Assembly: GCF_040954835.1 (NCBI RefSeq)
Contig: NC_090723.1
Location: forward strand, 7,822,001-7,886,000
Direction: 5' to 3'
DNA: 64,000 bases
DNA from: Lepisosteus oculatus
Taxonomy: Eukaryota > Chordata > Actinopteri > Semionotiformes > Lepisosteidae
Numbering within the stretch: the first letter of the stretch is position 1; each line of letters starts with the position of its first letter. Positions 32,726 through 44,347 of this stretch are shown here, in pieces. The position numbers and the translations under genes are program-made. The notes beneath the pieces were generated by a model. That model saw only the letters and a program-made list of their open reading frames with translations. It was not told where the DNA came from and made no database searches.

Positions 32726-34098
32726 TGCCTTTAGAGAGTGACCTATGATGTAAAGAGGCAGAACAATGCCAGGCCTGTCTTACTGTGGAGGCAACAATGA
32801 CATTACCAGCTTTTAAGTGCTGCAAATATAGCTGAAATAGTTGCAAAGTCTCCTGCTATTCTTTGATTGCATGTGTGGGCCGTTTGGCCTTCAATGGAGT
32901 ATTTTTTTCATGCTGTTCAGGGTCAGTTTGGTGAATGAATGCGAAGCGACATGTTGTAGGAGTTTCAAGTCTCCCAGCCATGACGTGAATCTGTTTCTGA
33001 GATGGAGATCTGGAGTGCTGAAACAGTATGTTAACACTGATTGCAATGCTTTTAGACATGGAAGATGGCATACTCTAGGGTCATAAGGATTATATAAAAT
33101 ACTTATAATAGTGTAGGAAGGAACCAGCTGAAGTTAATACCACATTAAAAGGTCATATAACTCAATTTTCACTTTTCAGTGTGGTTTTGAATTCAGTTGG
33201 ATGCATTGTAGTTTGTTTGCTGACACAACTCATGACTTGTGTGTTAAATCCTCCCTCATTAATAGCTCAAACCCTTTCAGATTCCAGGTGATAATCTCGG
33301 GACAGGCCGCAACTGTTTTCATAGCAATTCCAGGGGACCTGCAATGCTTTTTTACATTTCGGTGTTAGAAAGAATCAGCTTCGAGTGCATTTCAAACCAC
33401 GATGAGAGTAAAACGTACACAGTAACTTTTAAAACCTCCGATTTGCATCCCAAAATTGACAAAATATCCAGGTACGCGCAGCAATTCTGCGATTCAGAAC
33501 GAGGCAACAAAACATCCGGTGACGTGTTGCAACCTTATTACATTGTAAAGAAGCAGGCTTGCGATTACATCTCTTTTAATCCAATAGAAATACTGCTCTC
33601 GACTTTGAGACGGGTTTGCCAACAGATACTACTTGTAAACTCTGCCTGCAGATCACGCTGGAACATTTCTGCAGTGAAATGTCTGCTGCACAACCTGTAA
33701 TTCAACCTGTACTTATCCACTTGTACCTCTCATTACTTTAGTCATTACAAGGACTAGTGAGCAGGAAGGGCCGCATCGTCTGTGGTGAGACCAGGGGTTT
33801 AAGACAACATGGCGACTTTCAGAACTTTCATAAAGATCATGATTTTGTGCTTAATTTGGAATTTGTAAAAAAAATTTCGATACCATCAATTAATTTAATT
33901 TGCTTCTGAGATTTAACAACCAAACTGAGAAATTGGGGCTCAAGATTGAGTACCGCCAATTTTAAAACCCAAGATAAAAGATGATACTTACCTCTAAAAG
34001 AAGGTGGCAAGTAAATGACCAGGTCAGCATGAGACAAAAACATCGCAGTGCCCTCGGCAGTGATTGCTGGCCTGACATTTCCCCTGTGTTCTTTCCAG

Positions 34099-34305
34099 CC
34101 TGAACTTGTGTCACTATGGCTCAGCAGCAACAAGACTTCACAATGAACTCCTCTGTCCCCGAGGCCCAGGCGGTGCAGTACAGCTCTGGGGATACCATGG
34201 CGACGGCCTCTGACCTGGACACGAAAGACTCCCTGCACCAGGAAGTGAAGGAGAACGGGATGCCAGCGGCCGTGCACGTGGTCCCTGGGGATGGTCCGAT
34301 GAAAG
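34099..34305 (+). CDS. mapt: MAPT exon 1, start codon exon (CDS from 34116)
   Basis: The acceptor TTCTTTCCAG precedes a 17-nt 5' UTR. ATG is at 34116 with A at -3 and G at +4. It encodes residues 1-63, starting MAQQQQDFTMNSS and ending GDGPMK, then one base of the next codon; donor G|GTGAGT, phase 1. The length and acidic character fit tau exon 1. Sequence identity to mammalian exon 1 is low, and the basic residue near the start is missing. Identification rests on position, phase and the downstream exons. Confidence 0.82.
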
Positions 34306-37300
34306 GTGAGTGGGGACTCGGGTTCAGCTTTGGTGAAGACCCGGCGGTCATGGTTTTTGTCATGCAGAGGTAGTCTTGTTGATTAAGATGCCAGCCCTGT
34401 CCCCTGATGAAGGCCCCAAAACAGTGAAGAACCCCTTTCTGATCTATTGCTGAGGCTTTTTTTATTTTTAAAGGTTGCTGTGTGGAAAAACCACCAGTGT
34501 TCAATACTTTATTCCTAGTAAGAAGCCCACCGAGAGAGACCTAGAAATGTATAGGCAATGTATCTCTCCTAACCCTACAACATCTGGGTGTGCAAACAGT
34601 TTCACTTCCCATCTTCATCTTGCAGCTTATAATTTAATCTTTTCGCTACAATCTTTTAGGTGTAACACTTAACACTGACTCTGTTTGGTTTCTTCGCCTT
34701 CATTTGCACTTTGTCAAGCACCGCGGGACGCCGCCTCCATGTGATGTGTGCTCTAAAGAATAGTTGATGGTGATCCTGAAGTGCTAATTGGTTTCAAAAC
34801 GCAACACTCCGTCGAGCAATTAATTCAGTTGACTTACCCGATAAGCAAAGGTTGGGGGAACAAGCTGCCTAGCCAAGTTTCTTTCAAGAAACAGCTAGAG
34901 GAGATCCTCAGATCAACCAGTGGGACTACCTACCCAACATGGGTAGTCAGCCAAGTCAAAAAAAAAAAGTTGTACCGTCAGAAAAGGAACCAGATAAGTA
35001 CAGGTTTAATAAGGGAAACCAAACCAGAAAGTGCAAACAGAGAATCCACAGGACCGAACAAACCTCAACCAACAACTACTACACCATCTAGGCCAGGTTA
35101 TATATTGTAAGCCCCACACCTGGTCCTCTTGATGGACCGGTGAACCTCCATCTAAAGGGATGGTTCCACAAGATGGTGGAACAGACAGGCACAAGATAAC
35201 ATTGTGGATTCACAACAGGTAGCATAACAAGATATATCAATTCATGTAATACAGAAATAACACAGCAAAACATACTGAAAACAATCTGTATACAAATGTC
35301 CTGGTCTAGCACAGCCCTTCGTCACAATTGCTTACTACCAAACAGGCTAACCTCTCTCGTTTCTAACCATTGTGCTCTGAATTTCATGGAAGGTCTCTGA
35401 TAGCAGCGTGCTTTGATGTTAATGCTGGGGCAAACGGGACTGCCTTCAGATCTTTGTTTTTAAGTATTTTGCAGCGAAAGCATTTTGTGAATCTACATGA
35501 TGAATGTGACTGCTGTTAAAGACAATGAAGACAGCCTCCAACTGGCCTTTCTTTCAAACCAGAGTCAGAGTTGTGCGTGGTAGATCATTTCAGGAATAAT
35601 CGGTTGGGTTTCGGGGGGGGGGAGGGGGTGAACAGGACATTTTGGAAGAGTTGTCAAAACAGCTGGCAGACGTCCTGTGTTCCTTTTATTTGAATAAAAC
35701 TGGAAACGTTTTATAAACTAAACCAGCGTGCTCTCCTTTGGTTTTTCTGCTGGCAGAAATAAATGCTTGACTGAGCTTCAGTCCCTAAGAGCAGCAGTAA
35801 TCTGCTGTACAGTAATCTGAGCATCTGGGTCATTTCCTCAAAGCCCTGCATTTTGACAGGGAGTCCTAATTGTGAGATTGCACCCATCGATTCCTGAAAA
35901 CAATCGCCACATGCTTACAGCAATTCACAGTTTGTGAGTATTTAAATGTCTGGTCAGAGCAATGATTTTCAGTCTTATTCATGTTCTTAATCAAGACATT
36001 CTTGTTTTACAAAAACAAGGGGCAAAGCACAAGAGCTGTGAAACAGCTTTAAAACATATATCTAAGAGGCCATCTGAATGTACCAGTGTACCATCTGCTC
36101 TCTCTTGGTGGAGCATCATAATTATATTTCAGTATAGGGCTCTACTGTAATTCTGCAATATTGGAAATTGTGTTACAAGTGTTAATATTAGCCAAATAAT
36201 TAATATTTCTACTATAGTTTGTACCAGTGTACCATGTTGCTCATAAAACGGCAGCAAGTTTCCTATAGAAATTCCTAGCGTGTTAGGCATTTGTGCCAGA
36301 TCATTCCGATTTATGTAGCACCAAAAATGTTGGAATGTGGTTTATACTGTTGGAACTGTGCCTAGCAATTTTTCTGCTGGCAGACTTTGCCAGGATGTGT
36401 GTTGGTTTTGTGTGAATGCAGCAGTACAGTGCTTGATGTTTTTTCTACATTCTGATTTCATAATAAAATAATATAGCTGGACTGGGTGAATGAAAGCAAG
36501 TATAGAAGAAGAGACTCGTTTTTTTATATATTTACAGTCCAGGTAGGGACTCATTTCAGCCATGTTAACATCACAGTGGCAACAAGAAATGAGGAGCATT
36601 TTTCTTCCTTAAGAATTTCCATCTTCTATGGGAAAGAAATAAACTTACGCTTGCTTACAATTAACACAGAGGAGTGTAACTTGCCAAAAATGATTCTGCA
36701 ATGCTGTCAATTGAACTAGGCAAAACAAAAGATTATTTTCTAAGACATAGGATATCATCAAGAAATGGAGATGTAATTCTTAGATGATACAAAATATGGT
36801 AGTATAGGGATTTGATGAAGGACCAACACAAAACTTAGTTCTTTTATTTTTGTTTTTCAGTTCCTCTTCTAGAAAAGAGTTTCTAACTTTTTCTGAGACT
36901 TAAAACACATCTTTCCCGCTTCCTTTTTTATAATTTAAGGGCACACGTTTCTTTAGCAGGTTTAACAATAAAACACGTTGTGAACGAATCGTGCCACTCT
37001 TCTGGAAATACAAGCAACGCGCCTTTTAGCTATCACAGTGGACAGGCTCATGCAAATGACAAATATCAACAGGCACTCATTGCAAACCAGGCTCTTGACC
37101 CACAATAATCCGGGAATAATCCCCAGTTGCTATCTGTTCTACTGGTATTCTGTGAGTCTTTGTTATAAAGAAATAGATTTGATGAATGACAGGAACCTTC
37201 ATGATCGCCAGCCTTCAGCCTGCAGTGGTAAAGCACACTTCAGCCCAGAGTCCCGCAGTACCATCAGACAACCACAAAGCCTGTCCATCTCTAAAATATC

Positions 37301-37814
37301 AGACATAAGAGAAAGCCCTTAAAAATGTTGACTTGCGGTCATTAGTACTGGACAGCCCATTCCTATTAAGTGTTAAGGGCCAGAATTGCTTGGGAAATCA
37401 AGCAAGGGGACACTCTCACAGCAGCGTTAGCAAGACCTTTTCTTATGGATGAACTGACCTTAAAGTACTTCCAGTCGCGAAATGAATAATTTATCGTCCG
37501 AATGCCTTGGGGGTTTTGGGGTGACCGATCATTCTCCAAAGGGGTGCAGGTGTCCCTCAGATTTATAGAGCGCCTAGCCACCGCTGCCGACTGTCAGCCT
37601 TGACCGGCTACAGCGTGCGTCTTCATCTGTAGAGAAATAACAATGTCCATCTTCCTCTCGCCCCCGTGACCCCCCACCCCCCCCCCTCCCGTGTGTGCTA
37701 CCGCTGCGATAACAACGCGACGTGCCGATAGTCTGCTGCCTGGCCTTCCCCGTCTCCAGCCTTCGCTGGTGCGCTCCCTCTTCCCCTTCCGGCTCCCCCT
37801 GGCTCCCCCCGCAG
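34306..37814 (+). other. mapt: MAPT intron 1
   Basis: Holds a LINE-like fragment (34775-34935) and a G-run (about 35610-35628), with CpG-rich DNA from about 37560 approaching the next exon. No other exon with correct phase was recognised. Confidence 0.55.
34775..34935 (+). repeat. LINE-like 3' fragment
   Basis: GGTTGGGGGAACAAGCTGCC, then AACAGCTAGAGGAGATCCTC, matches the word order of the fragment at 23035-23215. An A-rich stretch follows. Confidence 0.5.
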
Positions 37815-37940
37815 GCACGGAGCAGCTGTGCGACTGGGCCCGGGAGTCGGGCGGCGGGGGCGCGGACTCCAGGGCGGACCGTGAGTACGGGATGTGTTGG
37901 ATCGCTGCGCGGTTCCCCCGCTAGTCTCCCGCTAGCTTTC
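37560..37940. promoter_or_regulatory. CpG-rich block around the extra tau exon
   Basis: A local rise in CG dinucleotides and C/G runs, including a C-run near 37671-37688, centred on the 66-nt exon. It could be an internal promoter or simply a GC-rich exon environment. Confidence 0.4.
37815..37880 (+). CDS. mapt: MAPT extra N-terminal cassette exon (66 nt)
   Basis: The acceptor CCCCCCGCAG and donor ACC|GTGAGT flank an open phase-1 segment of 22 codons, reading TEQLCDWARESGGGGADSRA within residues 64-86. It sits between tau exons 1 and 2, where mammals have no exon, and no homologous mammalian segment is recognised. It is unusual for tau's N-terminal half in carrying both Cys and Trp. Its even length means inclusion or skipping keeps the frame. 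Confidence 0.65.
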
Positions 37941-39722
37941 AGAAAGTACCGACCGCTCGCCTTTCCTCCGGGAAGGAACGATCCAGGATATCGTACCTCT
38001 GCAGTCGGATTTAGGAACCGTGCTCCTGTGGTAGCATAGCTGGTGTGGTGACTCCCTGTTCATCCGATTAGAACCCTGTGGTCGTGTGGTGCTGATAGAA
38101 TATTGACACAGTCGGGTCTCAACAGCTGCGAATTTGGCCATTTGTGATTCAGGTCTGGCCAACTGGGTCTCGTATGGAAGATGAGCAGATGGTAATCCAC
38201 AGCTTAGCTGAAGGTTGTTAACCGCAGCTTTCAATTTAGTGGTGCTAGTATCGCGAAATGAATCTAGCTAGTGAGCGATCTTCTCCCTGCCCCCCTCCTC
38301 CAGGGACCCACTACCCAGCTTCCCCAACGCAGCCTGGTCTTGTTTTTGTCTCGTCACGAATGCTCCCAGTTCTGTGTCAGCACTGGGGTGTGAAAGACTG
38401 GAGATGACTTTACAAGCTCTGTGACAGTCTAATAGCCCGTTTCATTACAGTGGGGCGTGCCGATCACAGAGGCCGAGAGCGAAGGAGCAGACTGGCTGCA
38501 GGGGAGGGATTTGGGTCGTTTATTTGAACTGATCACTATAAGTTTGCGATGTCTGTTTCTTTTGGTCGATCAAAGTTAATTAAGTTAAAAAAACTTAAAG
38601 CCAATGCATTAGCTCTTGAATTATAAGGGAGGGTGACTTATATCTTTGAATTATACATACTAAATACTGAAGTACATTATACAGTGGTTATATGTGAATT
38701 TGACTATTCGTTACGGTTCTCTGCACAAAACCCATGCAAATGTCAAGACCCTGCTGCATAGAGAAGTGTGTTTAATATTAGCAAGAAATTGAAAATAGAT
38801 ATATAGATGCATTATAAGTATAAAATATACAAACTTATTCAAATTCTGTGTACCTATTTGGGAAATACAGCGCTTAATTTGTAGAAAGTTAGCTCCTTAA
38901 GGGGGAGTCTGTGCTTTTGTTGGGCTCTCTCTACCAAACCCTGGAGTTGGAGCTCACTGATTTGAACCTGAAATCCTGTCCCGATACTGAGATATATTTG
39001 AATAAATGCAAAGAATTCAAGCTGGGTGAGATGCAGTTTGCCTGCTGTTGACCTTGTGCTTTTACATCATCCACTGAAACAGAAACCGCACAGTACAGGT
39101 CAGCAGGTTTGCATCAGTCCTGGATTTAAAAGTAAGACCTGCATTCATTGAGAAATGGGAACTTACCTGCGATATAATAACATGTAAATCCTGATTCATT
39201 TCTAATGATGATGCTTTTTTTGTTTTGACCAGCAGAAAAACACCTACAGTACTAACGACTTTCCAATAATATTGTGTTTGTGGTAATACTGCGTCTTTCA
39301 ACAGATGCTTTTATCCCAAGCAGGTTGGGGGACCAGCAAGGAGATATGCATTAACATATTCTACTGCAGAGCCTCTTACAGCATGACATCATTTAAGGCA
39401 AAAGCAAGGAAATGAGCAAGGATTGCTTGAAGTTAGTGTGACATCATACAGTCTGTTCTCTTCACATCAGAAGCAATAAAGTAGCTAAAAACCAAAGCAG
39501 CCATGTAGAAGGTGTGATACCTGTTTTATGCGAGCTGTGTTGGTACTATATGCTCTCTGCATTTAACAGCTGTTTCTATTACTGGTTTGGTGCCTGTGCC
39601 CTGGGCTTTGTCTGGGATGTACGCTGTGCAAAGGAGCTGTTGCCTCTTTTGGAGCTGGAGCTCATTCCTTGATGAATGAAAGCCGTTGGCTTTTCCCTAA
39701 CAGAGAGCTGCTTCTGTTTCAG
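37881..39722 (+). other. mapt: MAPT intron, 1.84 kb
   Basis: AT-rich. No repeat or additional exon recognised. Confidence 0.5.
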
Positions 39723-39821
39723 TGGAGAGCCAGGAGCCTGCTGCTGATGAGATGCCCGAGGAGCCAGTGTCTGGGGCCTCCCACGCTGAGAGCGCCTCCT
39801 CTGGTGAGGAGGTGCAACAGG
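39723..39821 (+). CDS. mapt: MAPT exon 2-like cassette (99 nt)
   Basis: Encodes residues to 118, beginning LESQEPAADEMPEEPVSG and ending GEEVQQ; phase 1 to 1. It aligns with mammalian exon 2 (pattern ESP..TPTEDGSEEPGSE), which is one of the alternatively spliced 29-residue N-terminal inserts. Acceptor TCTGTTTCAG, donor G|GTATGC. Very acidic, with no Lys or Arg. Confidence 0.85.
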
Positions 39822-41498
39822 GTATGCCCCTTGCAGCCCACGTGCACAGCTAGCTCATTACCACTGCCTTGTGCTTTGCTAAAACTTGGTTTATATCCTT
39901 TAATCCCTGTCAAAGGCACTTGGGCTTCTTCTGAAGATCTTTTGACCACCAGCACATTTGTATTGGATCACAAACCAGTTTATATTCTTCCCTCAAAAAA
40001 GGTACTATAGGTTGGATTAGAATTTTGTGACTGGTTAGTAAAACATAATTAAAATCACACTATACAGTAAAGGCAGTCAAATATTTATCTAAACATGTTA
40101 TTAACAATCTAGTAAAAACCTTTTGTTTCATAAAGAACACCCCACTTTCCTTTTTTTAAGCCTCTCCTAAAAACAACCAAAGAGATCCAATATTGTTTTA
40201 TGAATGTGGCTGGTGGCTTTTTTCCTCGCTCTGCGAGTTTCCACTTTGCTTGTGACTAACATGGCCGCTGTAGTGGGGTCCTCTTCTCCCACTTACTCTT
40301 CCAGTCCAGCACCTCCTCTCCTCCAGGTAAAAGAGAAGAACCCTTGACTCGCAGGGCTTGATCAGGTGGCCACCCCAAGCTTTCAGCAGCCCATTTGCAG
40401 GCTAGCAGAACAATGGAAATGAAGAAGGGATCAAAGCGCTGTTATTCAGCACTAATTTGCTTGCCTCCATAGCTTCTCAACACTGTTGTTGATAACTTTT
40501 AAACTCTTTAAATGTAATCTTTTTCTCCCGCTGCTTAGATCCTTCTTTCGTTTCTTGTAGGACTGAACTTCTCTGCTCACATCTCTATTTTGGGATTTTT
40601 GTACGCTATATTGGACCTCCTACAACAAGGGTAGCTGCAGCTCTTGTGCTGTTTCTCCTTAAAGAAGCAGTCATGCAACACTGACCCAGGCATTTCCCAC
40701 ATTGCTGTTTTCAATTACAATTACTTTTTCCCCCCCCCATCTTCTCTGTATAGGTTTTTGATTTCCCTTTTGCTACCTCCGACTAACTTTCTTTCAATCT
40801 CAGAAAGTCTCACATGCAATACTGTTTGTTCTTCCCAGCTTTTATAGTGTGCAGTGGTTTGATCTTAAAGCCTGTTGGTGGGTGTCATTAATTGCACATG
40901 ACGTGTTCGGACCGTGCAGGGTGATGGCACGTCAGTTAGTGCTCTTGCCTCTCCACTCTTGGGCCCTGGGTTCGAACCTGGACAGGGATGCTTTCTGTGG
41001 AGAGTTTGCACGTTCTTCCAATGATCCCACTGGGTTTTGCTTTAATTTCCTCCCAATTTCCCAAAGACATACTGGCCAGGGTAACTGGTTTCTGCAACTT
41101 GACCCTGTGTGTGTATTTGTATGCCCTGTGATGGAGCAAGCACAAATAAGCTGGCTGGATGGAATATGCTCGACTCTTCCCTCCAGACTCAAGGAATCTT
41201 AATGGGTTTGAAGGATTGAGAATGGTGGTGTTCCTCATTGTCTACAGCAGAGATGGTATACTGACCTCCCTCTGACCTGCCGGTTGCAAATCTTTTCCTT
41301 GAGTTAAGTGTTGGTTCCCGGAATCGAATCTTTTGCAAAGCCAGACGCATCTGAAGCGTGCTGGCGTGACTGAGTCTGGCCCTGCTGCTCTTCCCTCTTC
41401 GCTGCTGGCTCCATTCTTCAGAGGGTATTCCCACCACAACAACAACAACAAAAAAAAAAGAAACTGGGTGTAAAAGGTTAACGCTGTCGGTTTAACAG
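39822..41498 (+). other. mapt: MAPT intron with one SINE
   Basis: Contains a dispersed SINE at 40913-41172 and a (CAA)n/A-run tract near 41436-41460, just before the next acceptor. Confidence 0.55.
40913..41172 (+). repeat. Dispersed fish SINE with B box
   Basis: The B-box-like GGTTCGAACC (about 40969-40978) is followed by GAGAGTTTGCACGTTCTTCC and CCCTGTGATGGAGCAAGC. Same family as 14722-15035 (reverse) and 46083-46318. Confidence 0.65.
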
Positions 41499-41567
41499 AT
41501 GCAACGGCTCCATCAACAGAAGGCGCGCTGGTAGCGGAGGATCACGAGAACGTACCGGAGGAAACAG
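41499..41567 (+). CDS. mapt: MAPT exon 3-like cassette (69 nt)
   Basis: Encodes DATAPSTEGALVAEDHENVP then EET; phase 1 to 1, residues 119-141. The start DATAP and end VPEET align with mammalian exon 3 (DVTAP ... IPEGTT), with a shorter middle. Acceptor TTTAACAG, donor ACAG|GTCAGG. Confidence 0.85.
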
Positions 41568-43143
41568 GTCAGGAGTAGCTCTCGCAGTGGCGCTTATCCA
41601 GACAGCTCTTTAGCTCCAGCTGTGCAGTTATCCACCCTGCTTCCTGTAGCCTTGTGCTGTACCCACTGCTTCTGAGCTGCTGCATGGAGATCCCTGGGCG
41701 AGAGCTGCTGCATCACTGCTGTGTGAACTCTGCATCCTGGTGCAGGTTAATGGGTCAATTCGCTTTCCCAGTGCTTTATTTTAGCCAGCAGTTCCTCCGG
41801 CCGCTGCAGTTGCTTGGTGCAAAGCCAGCTTTAAATAGTGACGATATGATTGTTAGCAAAACATAGAATCGTCTCCGTTTTGCCACTGCTGTGCTTTGCT
41901 CTGCCCCTCAAAAGAACTCAGCAGTGACCTTATCCTTCCTGAAACACTGTGTGACCTCTGCAAAGCCAACCTCATGTCCGCGGGCAACGCAAATCCCAAT
42001 GTATTTCTTTCGTCAGCATCATAATCACCCATCTTTATTTCGCACCTCATATGGCAGTTAAGACCAGAGTTAAGGTACAGAGTACAGATATGAGAGCACA
42101 TTATTAGAGCAGAAATGAGATTTCCAAAGTGATTTTGCTTTGCTTTTTCCTTTTAGAGGAAACGAAGGGGAAGGCTAATCTGCCTCCTTCCAGCAGTCAC
42201 TAATTTTTGAAAGGTTTACCTGAAGGGGTGTTAAATGATATGGAGAATATGGTTACAGTATTTGCACTGGGCACAGTGGATTCTATTCGTTGGCTTGAGA
42301 ACATTGAGACACCAAATACATGCGTCAGTCACCCCCATCTCCACAGAATGACGTTGCTCACTCACCTGTATACAGTATATAATTTAACTGCTTCTCACGA
42401 AAACCATCATTCCATTGAAGCACATTCTGATTATATGCAGTATATAATATAAGCACACGGTGTTATAATACGGCTTATGACAGGTAGTAGCATTATGTTT
42501 AAACAATTTTACTTGTAAAAGCAACAGCACTTACTATATTTCTTCCCTTGTAAGACATGCATCCTTTCTTGTAAAAATAAATCCCTAAAAATACGAGTAA
42601 GGTGTGAATATGGGAGAGATTTATACTTAAACCTTGATCCTGTGTTTACTTGTGGTACCTTAAATGGGGCTTTCTTTCATTTTAGAAACCAAAACTGGAA
42701 CAGTGCTTCTGTAGGGTAATAAATTGAACTTGTGTGCTAATTCTCATGTAGCCATCATGCATGGGGGGGAATGCATTAGCAATCTCCTCGCAGCTGTCAG
42801 TACTGTATGTCCAGACCCCTGTTGTTCAAGCATCCAGAAGCAGTCGTGCTGATTGCAGTCACTCTTTGGTTTGTCCACCTGTCCAGATTAAACTGTGCTG
42901 TTTGTGCCCAAATGACTAGGTTTGCAAGCCGGGGCGGGTGTGCTTTGTTCAAGGATGAAATGTACAGCTTCAGATGGGCAATTAAAGCTTTTGCAATGTC
43001 CTTACCTTGTTTGTGCAGCTAAACATATCCCAGAGCCTGCGTTTTTGCTTGTGGGCCCAGCAGTTTGCCTGCTCCTGAATGCTTCCACATGATGCGATGT
43101 TTAACATGGTGCTATCTCTCTCTCTGCTTGTATTTCCTAACAG
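41568..43143 (+). other. mapt: MAPT intron with two exon-like decoys
   Basis: No repeats recognised. Two good acceptors (ending 42156 and 42685) open short in-frame segments that hit stop codons (TAA 42201-42203, TAG 42712-42714). Each is followed by AATAAA (42576 and 42718). See findings. Confidence 0.5.
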
Positions 43144-43197
43144 CACCAGGAGGAACCAGCAGTGCTGGAGTGCCCCCTGTCCCAGCGACTGGACAAG
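43144..43197 (+). CDS. mapt: MAPT exon 4-like (54 nt)
   Basis: Encodes APGGTSSAGVPPVPATGQ, residues 142-159, phase 1 to 1. It matches the position and general form of mammalian exon 4 (66 nt, [20 protein letters not shown]). Acceptor CCTAACAG, donor CAAG|GTATGA. It is shorter and less acidic than the mammalian exon. Confidence 0.8.
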
Positions 43198-44347
43198 GTA
43201 TGATGAGACTTCCTCTAGGTCCTGTAGCTCCTTGTCGAGATTGCGCTGAACGTAATGACTACCTTCTTGTTAAAACCTATTGAGAACAGAACTACAGCAG
43301 CAGTAGGACTGGGATTGCAGGATAGGATCTACAGAAATACAGTGCTTTTCCTGCTCATTATCTAGATCTAGGTTGCAAATCTGTAGATGGACGGTCTTCT
43401 GAATATCTAAAGCAAGGCTGAACTGCTGTGATCCAAGCGTGGCTTAAAGGCAACAACATTAAATATCTGCATTGCAAAGCTATGATTCTAGGTTCTGATT
43501 CATGCAAATAAAGAGCCACATTAACCCAAAGTGAAGTAATTGTATTGGTTTAAAGCGAATGCAGAATTCATTCTTGATCCCAGTGGGAGAACCAAACTCT
43601 CTAGGTGGAGGGAACGGGGATCAAATACTCACTTTTGGTTATCAGCATTAAAGTGCCAACCACCAAGAACCGATTTCTCTATTCAGAATGCCATCTGCAC
43701 GCAGACATTGTGGCAGCCAGTGTTGCATTTAATTCATTTTCATTGCAGTTCATTCTGGCATTGCTAATCCAATCCAGGTTCGGAGGTTGAATTTCATTAT
43801 TGTTCCAATGCTTTTTTTTTTTTTAAGTAGTGTTTACTTTTTGTTGCGTACTCCTATGTTTTGTTTTGGTTGGGTTTTTTTTTCCGGTGGATTGCGTTCC
43901 TTTTTGTAGCTCCAACTGTACGGCACTTTTATGAACAGGAACGCGTTTGCCAGTTTGGTGCGTGAGAGACGTGCCTCTTTTGTGGTCATCAGCGAATTCA
44001 TGAAGCCGCTGAAATCTTTTCGCAAAAGGGGGAAATGGGCGAAACAGCTGGCATATCGTTGCTTCCTATAAAAGTGCCTGCAGGCTAGTTTTTGGTTTCC
44101 AGTTTGAACTAAATATCCGATTTCTTTTGGTAGGGGTGTGTGCCTAAAGGCAGCAGACTGTTTTGGTTTTATGTGTCCTTTATGTGTTGTGTTCCTGCGT
44201 CTCGTTGTCTATGGATGTGTTTTTGGAGGGGTTTTCGCTTTTTCTTTCGTTCTTTTTGTTTGCACTTAATGTCCAACGGGAGAGTGACTCCTGCTAACCT
44301 CCGTCTTCCCTGTGGCTATGATTAATATTCTACTTTTCAACAACCAG
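43198..44347 (+). other. mapt: MAPT intron before exon 4A
   Basis: 1.15 kb, T-rich in its second half. A 46-codon frame at about 43932-44072 has raised CpG but no recognised product. Confidence 0.5.

Larger units (their letters stand above)
17681..34098 (+). other. mapt: MAPT intron 0, remaining part
   Basis: Long first intron with no recognised coding exon. It contains a small CpG cluster (19880-20110), SINE and LINE-like fragments (23035-23215, 24845-25010, 26590-26690), an inverted-repeat element (27231-27380), a 5S SINE (27447-27746), a (TAA)n tract (29148-29170) and a GC-rich insertion-like block (32155-32725). The remainder looks unique. Confidence 0.6.

Noticed and set aside
36851..36886. 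Acceptor-like TTTTTCAG near 36860 as a tau exon
   Set aside because: The tau frame reaches a stop after eight codons and no donor is present.
40548..40602. Acceptor-like TCTTGTAG followed by an open segment and GTACGC
   Set aside because: The segment would be 40 nt, breaking the phase-1 pattern, and the donor is poor.
43932..44072. 46-codon Arg/Lys-rich plus-strand frame before exon 4A
   Set aside because: Starts in intron, lacks splice signals in the tau phase, and shows no similarity I recognise.
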